NCBI GenBank assembly: GCA_947629915.1
Contig: CANRFN010000002.1
Span: forward strand, 55,732 to 119,731
Length of the DNA: 64,000 nucleotides
Direction of reading: 5' to 3'
DNA from: an uncultured Oscillospiraceae bacterium
GTDB lineage: Bacteria > Bacillota > Clostridia > Oscillospirales > Oscillospiraceae
Of this stretch, positions 23,037-31,019 are shown one piece after another. Position 1 is the first letter of the stretch. Each line of letters starts with the position of its first letter. The translations under genes were made by a program, and so were the position numbers. A model generated the notes under the pieces. The model saw nothing but the letters and a program-made list of their open reading frames with translations. It did no database searches and had not been told where the DNA came from.

Positions 23037-23065
23037 CGCCCGCCTCCCGCACCGGGAGACGGGCG
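23037..23065 (+). terminator. Hairpin after the YfcC gene
   Basis: CGCCCG pairs with CGGGCG and CTCCC with GGGAG around a short loop, followed by TTCTC. The T-run is weak. Confidence 0.5.
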
Positions 23066-23156
23066 TTCTCATCGCCCCAGAAAAAAGATCGCCTGGGATC
23101 CCAACCTTTTCGGATTTCGGGGTCTATCCGGGTGACACAGCAAGGAGGTGCAGACT

Positions 23157-24821
23157 GTGCACAGAGCAGAGATTGAGAGGGCGATCGAGCAGTATATGGA
23201 GCCCATCTTCGGGTTTGCCCTGAAGCGGTGCAGGACGCCGGAGGACGCGGAGGATCTCTCCCAGGAGATCGTCTTGCGGGCCTTCCGGGGGCTGCTGGCA
23301 AAGGACCATGTGGAGGATCTGGGGAAGTACATCTGGACGGTGGCCCACAACACCCTCGCCAACTACTACCGGGATACCGCCCGGGTCGTGATCGGGGTGC
23401 CCATCGATGCAATGGCGGAGATTCTGGCAGATCCCAACGCCGGGATCGCAGAGGAGGAAAATCGGGAGGTCCTCCGGCGGCTCCGGACCGAGATCGCCTA
23501 TCTCTCCAAGCTCCAGCGGCACATTGTGATCGCGTACTACTTCCAGCGCCGGAGACAGGCGGACATCGCCGAGGAATTGGGCATCCCCCTGGGCACGGTG
23601 AAGTGGCACCTCTTTGCGGCCAAACAAGAACTGAAGCGAGGGATACAGACCATGAGAAGTGCAGGCGAGCTCGCATTTCACCCCATCCACTTTTCCTCCT
23701 ACGGCATCAACGGGTCCATCGGGACCAAGACGCTGGACGAGTTCTTCCGCTCCGCCCTGTCCCAGAACATCTGCTATGCGGTGCGAAAGGAGGCCAAGAC
23801 CGCGGCGGAGATCGGGGAGGAGCTGGGGGTCTCCCCGGTGTATGTGGAGAGCGAAGTGGAATATCTGGAGCGGTATGGATTTCTGCTGGCCCAGCGGGAC
23901 CGGTATCTCGTGAACTTCCTGATCACGGAGCCCACGGCGGAACTGCTCACCCTGCAGGACGCCATGTACAAGCAGGCGGCAGACCTCTTTGCCAACGACC
24001 TCTACGATGCCCTTACCGCCTCCCGTATCCTGGAGGACCCGGGGATTCTCTGCGGCCAGACGGATGGGCCGCTGTCTCTTCACCGGCAGCCCAAACCGGA
24101 CCGGAACTTCCTCCTCTGGGCCCTGATCCCCTACATCGCGGCATCTTGCGGGGAGAAGACCGCAGACCAGCCCATCTCCTTTGAGGAGGTGGCCACCCTC
24201 CGCCCGGACGGAGGCCATAACATTGTCCACGCCACGGTGCTGCCGGAGCATCTGGACCTTCCCGAGGACTACGTGTACATGCAGGATTTCTGCGGCCCGC
24301 TGGGAAGCAGCCTGGGAGACCGGCTCCTCTGGCAGCTGGACAGCCAGTGGTCTGAAAAGCGGCTTCTGAATGCCAACCCGGTGCAGTACAGCGCCGAGGC
24401 CGAGCGGGTGCTCTCCCTCTTTGCCCGGGAGACGCCCCTGTCTCCGGACGAGTGCGCCTGGCTCATAGAGCGGGGCTACCTGAAGACCCGCGGGGATAGG
24501 GACGGGCTGTTCCAATCCGCCTGGCAGATTGTGGTTCTGGGCAACCGGGAGGTGCAGAAGCGGCTGCTGGGGATGGGGGAGGAGATCCAGGCGCGGCACC
24601 GGAATGCCTTTGCCGCCCTAAAGGCGCCCTACGACCAGGCGGTGCTGCGCTCGGTGCCGGCCCACCTGAGGCGGGTGAAGGAGTACGAGCTACAGTTCAC
24701 CTTCTATTCCAACGGCTGGTTCCTGCTCCACTGCATCCACGCCCTGCTGCAAAACGGGAAGCTGCAGGAGCCCACCCCGGCGCAGAGAAAGCCCCTCTCC
24801 ACCCTGATCGTCTACCCATAG
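23157..24821 (+). CDS. ECF-type sigma-70 factor with a ~390-residue C-terminal extension
   Basis: A 554-residue protein. I chose GTG 23157, eight bases after AAGGAGG; the GTG at 23148 lies inside that site. Residues ~1-90 are sigma region 2 (ALKRCRTPEDAEDLSQEIVLRAFRG, WTVAHNTLANYYRD). Residues ~115-165 are region 4 with its HTH (RRQADIAEELGIPLGTVKWHLFAAKQELKRG). A second winged-helix-like segment (KTAAEIGEELGVSPVYVESEVEYLERYGFL) lies near residues 215-245. The remaining soluble part has no transmembrane helix and no motif I recognise. It may be a sensor fused to the sigma factor. No anti-sigma gene is adjacent, which fits regulation by the fused domain. Confidence 0.85.
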   Translation: MHRAEIERAIEQYMEPIFGFALKRCRTPEDAEDLSQEIVLRAFRGLLAKDHVEDLGKYIWTVAHNTLANYYRDTARVVIGVPIDAMAEILADPNAGIAEEENREVLRRLRTEIAYLSKLQRHIVIAYYFQRRRQADIAEELGIPLGTVKWHLFAAKQELKRGIQTMRSAGELAFHPIHFSSYGINGSIGTKTLDEFFRSALSQNICYAVRKEAKTAAEIGEELGVSPVYVESEVEYLERYGFLLAQRDRYLVNFLITEPTAELLTLQDAMYKQAADLFANDLYDALTASRILEDPGILCGQTDGPLSLHRQPKPDRNFLLWALIPYIAASCGEKTADQPISFEEVATLRPDGGHNIVHATVLPEHLDLPEDYVYMQDFCGPLGSSLGDRLLWQLDSQWSEKRLLNANPVQYSAEAERVLSLFARETPLSPDECAWLIERGYLKTRGDRDGLFQSAWQIVVLGNREVQKRLLGMGEEIQARHRNAFAALKAPYDQAVLRSVPAHLRRVKEYELQFTFYSNGWFLLHCIHALLQNGKLQEPTPAQRKPLSTLIVYP

Positions 24822-24829
24822 CGTGAAAT

Positions 24830-24863
24830 CCGCCGCAAGAGGAATCAAACCCTCCTGCGGCGG
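24830..24863. terminator. Hairpin between convergent sigma and dacF genes
   Basis: CCGCCGCA (24830-24837) pairs with TGCGGCGG (24856-24863), with GAGG/CCTC inside. There is no T-run on the plus strand. It is probably a shared, weak terminator. Confidence 0.4.
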
Positions 24864-24898
24864 AAACGCTGTCTATGAGGCGGATTGTGCCGGGGGAC

Positions 24899-26047
24899 TC
24901 AGCCGTCTGAAAAGAAGAGGGTGCCCAGGAACTGCTTCAGAATCCCGAAGAGGGACAGCTTGGGCACTCCTTCCGGGGCCACCAGGTCTATGGTGTCCAC
25001 CACCTGGTCCTCTACCAGGATCTCAATGGTGCCCAGTTTCTGGCCCTGCTCCACCGGGGCCTCCACATTGGTGGTGCCGTTGAGCCGGGTGGAGACGGCG
25101 CCGGTCTTGCTCTTCTCCAGGAGGATGGTGCAGTCCCGGGCGGGCACCGGCTGGATATAGTCCAGGGTGCCGAGGCGCACCTCCACCGGCGGGATGGGGC
25201 AGTCCGGCTGGACGGAGACCAGGCTGTACGTGGCAAACCCGTAGTTCAGAAGGGCCTTGGCGCTCTCAAACCGGTCTGTGGAGGTGGGGGCGTGCATCAC
25301 CACGGCGATGAGCTCCATGCCGTCCCGCTCCGCTGTGGCGGAGAGGCAATAGAGGGCAGAGTCTGTGAAGCCGGTCTTCAGGCCGGTGGCGCCATCGTAA
25401 TAGAAGATCAGCTTGTTGGTGTTGGAGAGCTGGGAGGTACCGCCCCGCAGGGTGTCCATCCAGATGGTGGTGAGCTCCCGGATGGCGGGGTGGTGGAGGA
25501 TCAGCTCCCGGCTCATCAGGGCGATGTCCAGGGCACAGGTGAGGTGCCCCTCTGCGGGCAGGCCGGTGGCGTTTACAAAGTGGGTGTGCTCCATGCCCAG
25601 TTCCGCCGCTCTTTGATTCATCCGGGCGGCGAAGGCCTCTTCGCTGCCGGCCAGATGCTCGGCCAGGGCCACGGCGCAGTCGTTGGCGGAGACCACCGCC
25701 ACCGCCTTCAGCATGTCCCGGACGGACATCTTCTCGTTCTCCTCCAGCCAGATCTGGCTGCCGCCCATGGAGCAGGCGTGGGCGGAGGCGGTGACCGTGT
25801 CCTCCCAGCGGAGGGCGCCGCTGTCTATGGCCTCCATCACGAGGAGCATTGTCATGACCTTGGTGACGGAGGCGGGCTCGTACTGTTTGGTGGCCTCCTG
25901 CTCATACAGCACCTTGCCGGTGCTCTTCTCCATCAGCACGGCGGTGGGTACCGTGAGCCCGGCGGGAGCCGAAGCGGCCGCCGCCGGTCCCGGGGACAGG
26001 GGCAGCAAAAGCGCCAGCGCCAGGAGCGCGGCTGCAATTCGTTTCAT
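24899..26047 (-). CDS. dacF: D-alanyl-D-alanine carboxypeptidase (DacF/PBP5 type)
   Basis: A 382-residue protein. ATG 26047 begins a signal peptide (MKRIAAALLALALLLPLSPGPAAAA). The penicillin-binding motifs are present in order: SxxK as SVTK (~residue 60), SxN as SAN (~residue 118) and KTG as LKTGF (~residue 221). A C-terminal PBP5-like beta domain follows. The protein ends without a clear amphipathic membrane anchor. It trims the terminal D-Ala of the peptidoglycan stem peptide outside the membrane. In spore formers DacF-type enzymes adjust cortex or wall cross-linking. Symbol given by family, not by orthology test. Confidence 0.88.
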   Translation of the reverse strand: MKRIAAALLALALLLPLSPGPAAAASAPAGLTVPTAVLMEKSTGKVLYEQEATKQYEPASVTKVMTMLLVMEAIDSGALRWEDTVTASAHACSMGGSQIWLEENEKMSVRDMLKAVAVVSANDCAVALAEHLAGSEEAFAARMNQRAAELGMEHTHFVNATGLPAEGHLTCALDIALMSRELILHHPAIRELTTIWMDTLRGGTSQLSNTNKLIFYYDGATGLKTGFTDSALYCLSATAERDGMELIAVVMHAPTSTDRFESAKALLNYGFATYSLVSVQPDCPIPPVEVRLGTLDYIQPVPARDCTILLEKSKTGAVSTRLNGTTNVEAPVEQGQKLGTIEILVEDQVVDTIDLVAPEGVPKLSLFGILKQFLGTLFFSDG

Positions 26048-26212
26048 GGTGAGACCTCTCTTCCTGTTCAGTCTTGTGCTAGGATGGCACAAACCGGTGG
26101 ATTCTATGCGCAGGGAGCGCGGAAAAGCGGATGGGTCTGGAACGGCTTCCTGGGAGGTGTGCCCTAAGGAGGCAGTTTCCTCGCGGTGGGTACGGCACAA
26201 AAAAGTGCGTAC

Positions 26213-26240
26213 TTGCGCCGCTGGGAAAAAGCCGTATAAT
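26213..26240 (+). promoter_or_regulatory. Promoter of the flavin/ferredoxin-macrodomain-sirtuin operon
   Basis: TTGCGC (26213-26218), a 16-base spacer and a consensus TATAAT (26235-26240), about 55 bases before the first start codon. Confidence 0.6.
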
Positions 26241-26294
26241 GGGGAGGCGCAGGGAGGACCCCTGCAGATTTACGAAGACTGGAGGCAGGGCGAT

Positions 26295-26912
26295 ATGGAT
26301 GTCCAGACCTGTTTGGAGAAGTTGAAGGCGGCGGGGGTGCTGGCCTTTGCCACGGTGGATGAGACCGGCGGGCCCCAGATCCGCAGCATCTCCGCCATCC
26401 ACTACGCGCCGGACCAGATGGTGTTCTTCACCGCCCGGGGCAAGGCCTTCTGCGAGGAGCTCCAGAAGGACGGCCGGGTGCAGGTGCTGGGCAGCCCCTC
26501 GGACCAGGAGATGATCCGCCTCTCCGCCCGCGTGACACCCATTCCGGATGCGGAACAGCTCACCTGGATCGACCGCATCTTCGAGGAGATGCCCTTCCTC
26601 TGGGATATCTACCCGGGGGACACCCGTGTGCAGGCGGGGATCGTCTTTGCCATCCGGAATGCGGACATCGAGTACATGAGCCTGGCGAGCAAGCCCATTG
26701 TTCGGGAGCATTTCACCCTGGGGGAGGGCAACCACAGCCACTGGGGGTACGTGATCCACCCGGAGAAGTGCATCGGCTGCGACCGCTGCCTGGACGTCTG
26801 TCCCCAGAACTGCATCAGCGCCGGGGAGCCGTATGCCATTCGGCAAAACCACTGCCTGCACTGCGGCAACTGCGTGTCTGTCTGCCCGGTGGGGGCCATT
26901 GAGAGAGGGTGA
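26295..26912 (+). CDS. Pyridoxamine-phosphate-oxidase-like flavin protein fused to a 2[4Fe-4S] ferredoxin
   Basis: A 205-residue protein, start ATG 26295 with GGAGG upstream. Residues ~1-140 are a split-barrel FMN-binding fold (LAFATVDETGGPQIRSISAIHYAPDQMVFFTARGK). Residues ~155-200 carry two 4Fe-4S motifs, CIGCDRCLDVCPQNC and CLHCGNCVSVCP. It is likely a small cytoplasmic electron-transfer or flavin reductase protein. Its stop lies 4 bases before the macrodomain gene, so it belongs to that operon. Its role there, perhaps redox sensing or supplying oxidised NAD, is not shown by sequence. Confidence 0.85.
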   Translation: MDVQTCLEKLKAAGVLAFATVDETGGPQIRSISAIHYAPDQMVFFTARGKAFCEELQKDGRVQVLGSPSDQEMIRLSARVTPIPDAEQLTWIDRIFEEMPFLWDIYPGDTRVQAGIVFAIRNADIEYMSLASKPIVREHFTLGEGNHSHWGYVIHPEKCIGCDRCLDVCPQNCISAGEPYAIRQNHCLHCGNCVSVCPVGAIERG

Positions 26913-26916
26913 GGAG

Positions 26917-27708
26917 ATGAACGTAGAGGCGTGGGAGCGCCAGCAGCAGAGAAACCGGAGGATGGCGCTCATCCACACGCTGCTGCAGGAGTACCCCGAA
27001 TACCAGAACCTGGCCATCCCCAGAGATGAGGAGGAGCAGAGAAGATTGCTCCGATCCCTGATGAACATCCGGCCGCCCCGGGCCATCGGGGAGGACTTTC
27101 TGAAGATCCAGGACCGCTATCTCCAGGAGGAGAGCGCCGCGAAAGGGATCACGGACTATCGAACCCTCAGCCCCATCGAGCCGGGGATCTACTTGTGGCA
27201 GGGGGATATCACTACCCTAAAATGCGGGGCCATCGTGAACGCGGCCAACAGCGGCCTCACCGGGTGCTACGTGCCCTGCCACCGCTGCATCGACAACTGC
27301 ATCCACACCTACGCCGGGGTGCAGCTGCGGCTCAGCTGCGCTGAGCTCATGGCCCGGCAGGGACATGAGGAGCCCACCGGCCAGGCAAAGTGCACGCCCG
27401 CCTTTAACCTCCCCTGCGACTACGTCCTTCATACGGTGGGCCCCATCATTTACGATGCGGTAACGGAGCGGGACAAGGCACTTCTCGCCAGCTGCTACCG
27501 ATCCTGCCTGGAACTGGCCCGGGATATGGGCATCCGGAGTGTGGCGTTCTGCTGCATCTCCACCGGGGAGTTTCACTTCCCCAACGCACTGGCCGCGGAG
27601 ATCGCGGTGGACACGGTGCGGCAATACAGAGGCGATATAGAGGTGATTTTCAATGTCTTTAAAGACGCAGATAACCAGATCTACCGGCAGCTACTGGGAC
27701 AACATTGA
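26917..27708 (+). CDS. Zinc-type macrodomain ADP-ribose hydrolase, SirTM partner
   Basis: A 263-residue protein, start ATG 26917 with GAGGAG upstream. An ~85-residue N-terminal helical extension is followed by the macrodomain, with GDITTLKCGAIVNAANSGLTGCYVPCHRCIDNCIHTYAG. The Cys/His set is the metal site typical of the macrodomains paired with class M sirtuins. Further motifs are EPTGQAKCTPAFNLPCDYVLHTVGP and CCISTGEFHFP. It should remove the ADP-ribose that the neighbouring sirtuin adds. The two genes overlap by 56 bases, indicating tight coupling. Confidence 0.9.
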   Translation: MNVEAWERQQQRNRRMALIHTLLQEYPEYQNLAIPRDEEEQRRLLRSLMNIRPPRAIGEDFLKIQDRYLQEESAAKGITDYRTLSPIEPGIYLWQGDITTLKCGAIVNAANSGLTGCYVPCHRCIDNCIHTYAGVQLRLSCAELMARQGHEEPTGQAKCTPAFNLPCDYVLHTVGPIIYDAVTERDKALLASCYRSCLELARDMGIRSVAFCCISTGEFHFPNALAAEIAVDTVRQYRGDIEVIFNVFKDADNQIYRQLLGQH

Positions 27709-28552
27709 GCGGCTCCGGACGGCGCTGGATGGTGCAGACGCGGTGGTGCTGGGGGCGGGGGCGGGCCTCTCCACGGCCGCGGGCTTCGTGTACACCGGGG
27801 AGCGGTTTCAGCGGTACTTCTCGGACTTTGCCGCCAAGTACGGCTTTCAGGACATGTACTCCGGCGGCTTCTACCCCTTCCCCAGCCAGGAGGAGTTCTG
27901 GGCCTACTGGAGCCGGTACATCACCATTAACCGGTATCTGGACCCGCCGAAACCGGTGTACAGGGACCTCTTCCGGCTGGTACAGGACAAGGACTACTTT
28001 GTGATCACCACCAACGTGGACCACTGCTTCCAGAAGGCGGGCTTTGCCAAGGAGCGGCTCTTCTACACCCAGGGGGACTACGGCCTCTTCCAGTGCTCCC
28101 AGCCCTGCTGCCAGGAGACATGGGACAACGAGACTGTGATCCGGCAGATGATGGAACAGCAGAGAGACATGCGGGTGCCCTCTGCGCTGGTGCCGGTGTG
28201 CCCCCACTGCGGCAGACCCGTGGCCATGAACCTCCGCGCTGACGACAAGTTTGTGGAGGACGAGGGCTGGCTCCGGGCCTGGGAGCGGTATGGGGAATTC
28301 CTCAAGACCAGGGGGAGCGGCAAGGTGCTGTTTCTGGAGCTGGGGGTGGGGTACAACACGCCCTCCATCATCAAGTTCCCCTTCTGGCGCATGACCGCCC
28401 AGAACCCCAACGCCACCTACGCCTGCCTGAACTTCGGGGAGGCGGTGTGCCCCGCGGAGATCGCAGGGCGGTCTATCACCCTGGACGCGGACATCGCAGC
28501 GGTGCTGGCAGATCTCAAGAAGACAGGGCAGGGGAGAGGGGACAATCCCTGA
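27653..28552 (+). CDS. Class M sirtuin (SirTM), protein ADP-ribosyltransferase type
   Basis: A 299-residue protein, start ATG 27653 with GAGGTG 10 bases upstream, inside the end of the macrodomain gene. Sir2 NAD-binding motifs are GAGAGLSTAAGF (~residues 36-47) and ITTNVDHCFQKAGF. A zinc-type pair of CxxC elements can be picked out (CSQPCC and CPHCGRP). Class M sirtuins ADP-ribosylate a lipoylated carrier protein and are counteracted by the paired macrodomain; this has been linked to oxidative stress. The usual partners, a GcvH-like carrier and a lipoate ligase, are not in this window, so the target here is unknown. Confidence 0.88.
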   Translation: MSLKTQITRSTGSYWDNIERLRTALDGADAVVLGAGAGLSTAAGFVYTGERFQRYFSDFAAKYGFQDMYSGGFYPFPSQEEFWAYWSRYITINRYLDPPKPVYRDLFRLVQDKDYFVITTNVDHCFQKAGFAKERLFYTQGDYGLFQCSQPCCQETWDNETVIRQMMEQQRDMRVPSALVPVCPHCGRPVAMNLRADDKFVEDEGWLRAWERYGEFLKTRGSGKVLFLELGVGYNTPSIIKFPFWRMTAQNPNATYACLNFGEAVCPAEIAGRSITLDADIAAVLADLKKTGQGRGDNP

Positions 28553-28584
28553 GCCCGCCAATACAGCGCACGGGAGGTGTCTGC

Positions 28585-29333
28585 ATGGCCAGCACAATCT
28601 TCCTGGAGGGCGTCTCCGGGATGGGAAAGACCACCATGGTGGCGGCACTGGAAGAGCGGCTGCGGGCCAGCGGGTACACCGTGCGGAGTTTCCTGGAGGG
28701 GGACTGCGCCAATCCCATCGACTTCTATGCCACGGCATACCTCACCGCGGAGCACTATGCGGCGCTGTGCCAGGCGTACCCGGGGGAGGCCCCGCGGATG
28801 TGGCAGCACACCATCCCCGCGGGGAATGCGATACTGGTGCGGTACCGGGACGGCAATCGGCCGCTGTTCTCAGAGGGACTGCTCCAAGCACTCCGGGAAT
28901 GGGAGTTTTCGTACCGCCCGTCCCATCCGGTGCCATACGAAGATTATGCCAGGGTGTATCAGACCATGTGGACCGCCTTTGACCAGGCAGCAGATGGCTC
29001 CATAGACTGCTACCTCTTCGATGGCGCTCTCCTGCACCACCCCTTGAACGATCTCATCCGCAACTACGGCGCCACCCGGGAGCAGGCGGCAGCCCATGTG
29101 TGGATGCTGCTGGGCTGCCTGAGGCATCTGCACCCCACCGTCTGTTACCTCTCCACTCCACCGAGGACGTGGCGGGCCAGCTGCATCTGGCCCGGCAGAA
29201 CCGCGGGCAGACGCCGCCGGCACCGGAGGCGATTGCCTTTTGGGAGAGGCGCAAGGCGTTAGACCGGTATGTGCCGGAGCACGCCGCCCGGACCCCCCAA
29301 AAATTTTTTCAAATCTATCCGAAATCCCCTTGA
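28585..29333 (+). pseudogene. P-loop nucleotide kinase-like gene with a 5-bp duplication frameshift
   Basis: ATG 28585 follows GGGAGGTG. Residues 1-25 carry a P-loop (FLEGVSGMGKTTMVAALEE), and the next ~160 residues read normally. At 29152-29161 the five bases TCCAC occur twice in a row. Removing one copy restores the frame from VCYLS directly into TEDVAGQLHLARQNRG, which runs on to a stop at 29333. As written, the frame instead ends in an Arg-rich tail at 29262. The 3' end abuts the promoter of the structured RNA. A sequencing error is possible but a clean tandem duplication argues for a real mutation. The enzyme's substrate is unknown. Confidence 0.75.
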
Positions 29334-29359
29334 CAGCATGGCAGGCTAGGGTGTATACT
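29330..29359 (+). promoter_or_regulatory. Promoter of structured RNA copy 1
   Basis: Consensus TTGACA (29330-29335), an 18-base spacer and TATACT (29354-29359). It overlaps the last codons of the decayed kinase gene. Confidence 0.8.
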
Positions 29360-29365
29360 ATGGCT

Positions 29366-29586
29366 GGAAGGAGGGCGGCAACCCTCCGGTGGACTGGCAC
29401 CTAAAATCCGAAAGTTAAGCCGGACTTTGGGCCGGACAGTCGGCGGGCGACAGAAAAACCCGAAGCTGAGCGATAGAAAGGGAGGCAGCTCCCTGAGGGA
29501 ATCGACAGTTGGCGGACAACAGAAAAACCAGTCACAGAAGAGCGAGGGCGAGCAGCGTCGCGGCGTTGCAGTCCTCCTCTTTTTTT
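29366..29586 (+). ncRNA. Structured RNA of ~220 nt, copy 1
   Basis: Between a strong promoter and a T-run (29580-29586) lies a non-coding sequence conserved at 30538-30757. The 5' GGAGGGC...GCAAC can pair with the 3' GTTGC...GTCCTCC to close the molecule. Internal hairpins include CCGGAC...GGCCGG-type pairing, GTCG/CGAC followed by AGAAAAACC, GGGAG...CTCCC, and GTTG/CAAC followed again by AGAAAAACC. In copy 2 GTCG/CGAC has become GTCT/AGAC, a compensatory change. I cannot assign an Rfam class. It ends 13 bases before the PBECR4-like gene. Confidence 0.75.
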
Positions 29587-29599
29587 AGAGAGAGGACCA

Positions 29600-30271
29600 A
29601 TGCAAATGAAAAAAGAACAAGCTCTCAGAATTGTAACTGAATGCGCTGAACGGTATGAAGCTGAACTGAATAATAGAAACCTGCTATTCATTTGCATGGA
29701 TAGGCACGGACGAGTTAGCTCTATGGAGGTTAGATTTTATCCGTGGAACTATCTCCACATGACAGGCCTGAAGTTGTCTGAGGTAAACTCGTGGAGAGGA
29801 AAAACAAGTACGCCTGCTCAGCGTTTCTATGAGGCATGCGTAGCACGCAAATTGACAACAGCAGACTTTGAGATACCAAGGGACGGCCTTTGCGAGCTCA
29901 AACTTGAAATTCTGCCATATGTGATCTACAAGGACCTCAGAGCAAACTCTGTAGGGAAATATAACGGCAAGAATCCACGACTTATCACGGAAAAACTTGC
30001 AGGTGGATATATGGCTTGTGTAGGGTTTGTCAACGATATAAACACAGGTGATGTCGTACCAAACACACTTCTTAACGGCAATGTCAAAGATTTTGCTAGC
30101 GATATCAAACGAATTATTGCTGCGTTTCGAAAGCATGTGGAAGACGAGTCGTATAAGGAGATCACGCATATAGCAAAAAAGGTTGATTGGGCAGGCATTA
30201 CTTTTCCTGATCCTTATGAGCCATTGCGCCAATCGATACTCTCAATTACTGGCAACAATAGCAAGCCGTAA
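29600..30271 (+). CDS. PBECR4-like (predicted RNase-fold) protein
   Basis: A 223-residue protein, start ATG 29600 with AGAGAGGA upstream, lying directly after the terminator of the structured RNA. The sequence (NRNLLFICMDRHGRVSSMEVRF, YLHMTGL, AQRFYEACVARKLTTADFEI, LITEKLAGGYMACVGF, VVPNTLLNGNVKD) matches my memory of the PBECR4 family. Those proteins were predicted by others to have a barnase/EndoU/RelE-like nuclease fold. The codons are strikingly AT-rich compared with all chromosomal neighbours, so the gene was acquired. It could be a toxin with the upstream RNA as partner, or a phage-derived nuclease. Both ideas are untested. Confidence 0.55.
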   Translation: MQMKKEQALRIVTECAERYEAELNNRNLLFICMDRHGRVSSMEVRFYPWNYLHMTGLKLSEVNSWRGKTSTPAQRFYEACVARKLTTADFEIPRDGLCELKLEILPYVIYKDLRANSVGKYNGKNPRLITEKLAGGYMACVGFVNDINTGDVVPNTLLNGNVKDFASDIKRIIAAFRKHVEDESYKEITHIAKKVDWAGITFPDPYEPLRQSILSITGNNSKP

Positions 30272-30339
30272 GGGCATTAAATAAAGTAACGAATACAAAC
30301 TACGTATGTATTTCACCCACTCGGCTCTTGTATCGTTTC

Positions 30340-30450
30340 GTTGGGGTGGGGAAGAAGCACGCTGGTACATACCTTGTACCAGCGGCTGCAGGCCGGCGGG
30401 TACCCTGTGCAGAGCTTCCTGGAGTGGCTGCGCCAATCCCATCGACACGC
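30340..30450 (+). pseudogene. Remnant of a second P-loop kinase gene
   Basis: The bases resemble the start of the kinase at 28585. GGGGTGGGGAAG mirrors the P-loop, AGCGGCTGCAGGCC...GGGTACCCTGTGCAGAGCTT mirrors ERLRASGYTVRSF, and TGCGCCAATCCCATCGAC is identical. Several frameshifts prevent translation. Its order before RNA copy 2 repeats the kinase-RNA order of copy 1, so the two were duplicated together. Confidence 0.65.
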
Positions 30451-30501
30451 ATTTCTTTGTGATAAAGAAACTGTATAGGAAATTTGCCTTATACAAACCT
30501 C

Positions 30502-30531
30502 TTGACAGCTTCCCGGGCCAGGGTGTATCCT
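30502..30531 (+). promoter_or_regulatory. Promoter of structured RNA copy 2
   Basis: TTGACA (30502-30507), an 18-base spacer and TATCCT (30526-30531). Same spacing and spacer end (GGGTG) as copy 1. Confidence 0.75.
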
Positions 30532-30537
30532 ATAGTT

Positions 30538-30757
30538 GGAAGGAGGGCGTCACCCCTCCGGTGGACTGGCACCTAAAATCCGAAAGGTAAGCCGGACTTG
30601 GGGCCGGACAGTCTGCGGGAGACAGAAAACCCCGAAGCTGAGCGATAGAAGGGGAGGCAGCTCCCTGAGGGAATCGACCGTTGGCGGACAACAGAAAAAC
30701 CAGTCTCAGAAGAGCGAGGGCGAGCAGCGTTGCGGCGTTGCAGCCCTCCTCTTTTTT
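30538..30757 (+). ncRNA. Structured RNA of ~220 nt, copy 2
   Basis: Same length and order of elements as 29366-29586, ending in a T-run (30752-30757). Long identical tracts include the block around GTGGACTGGCACCTAAAATC, GAAGCTGAGCGATAGAA, and AGAGCGAGGGCGAGCAGCG. Differences tend to keep pairing: GTCT/AGAC replaces GTCG/CGAC, and the closing helix GGAGGGC/GCCCTCC here is fully Watson-Crick where copy 1 uses a G-U. No gene follows it for 260 bases. Confidence 0.75.
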
Positions 30758-30956
30758 CGAGAGAGGGGCCAAGGCATGCCTGCATGAGAATTTCATGCTG
30801 CTTTCTCAGCACGATCCCTTGTATTCATTTGTATTATAAGGTGTATAGGAATTTTCCTTTTCAGATGCACCGAACGATTTCCTGCCCGCTGCTGGCTGCA
30901 GGTCTTGGTGCTCCCGTGCTCCCCTGCAGAACGCCCTCCAAAATCTCCATCCCTTC

Positions 30957-30985
30957 TTGACAGCCCCCGCCCCATGTCGTACAAT
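30957..30985 (+). promoter_or_regulatory. Rubredoxin promoter
   Basis: TTGACA (30957-30962), 17 bases, TACAAT (30980-30985); 35 bases before the start codon. Confidence 0.85.
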
Positions 30986-31019
30986 GAAGGCCCATTCCAG
31001 TGGAAAGGAGATGCACACC

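Noticed and set aside
29366..29586. Retron msr-msd RNA or CRISPR-type repeat
   Set aside because: No reverse transcriptase or cas gene is in the window, and the two copies are full-length promoter-terminator units rather than regular repeats.
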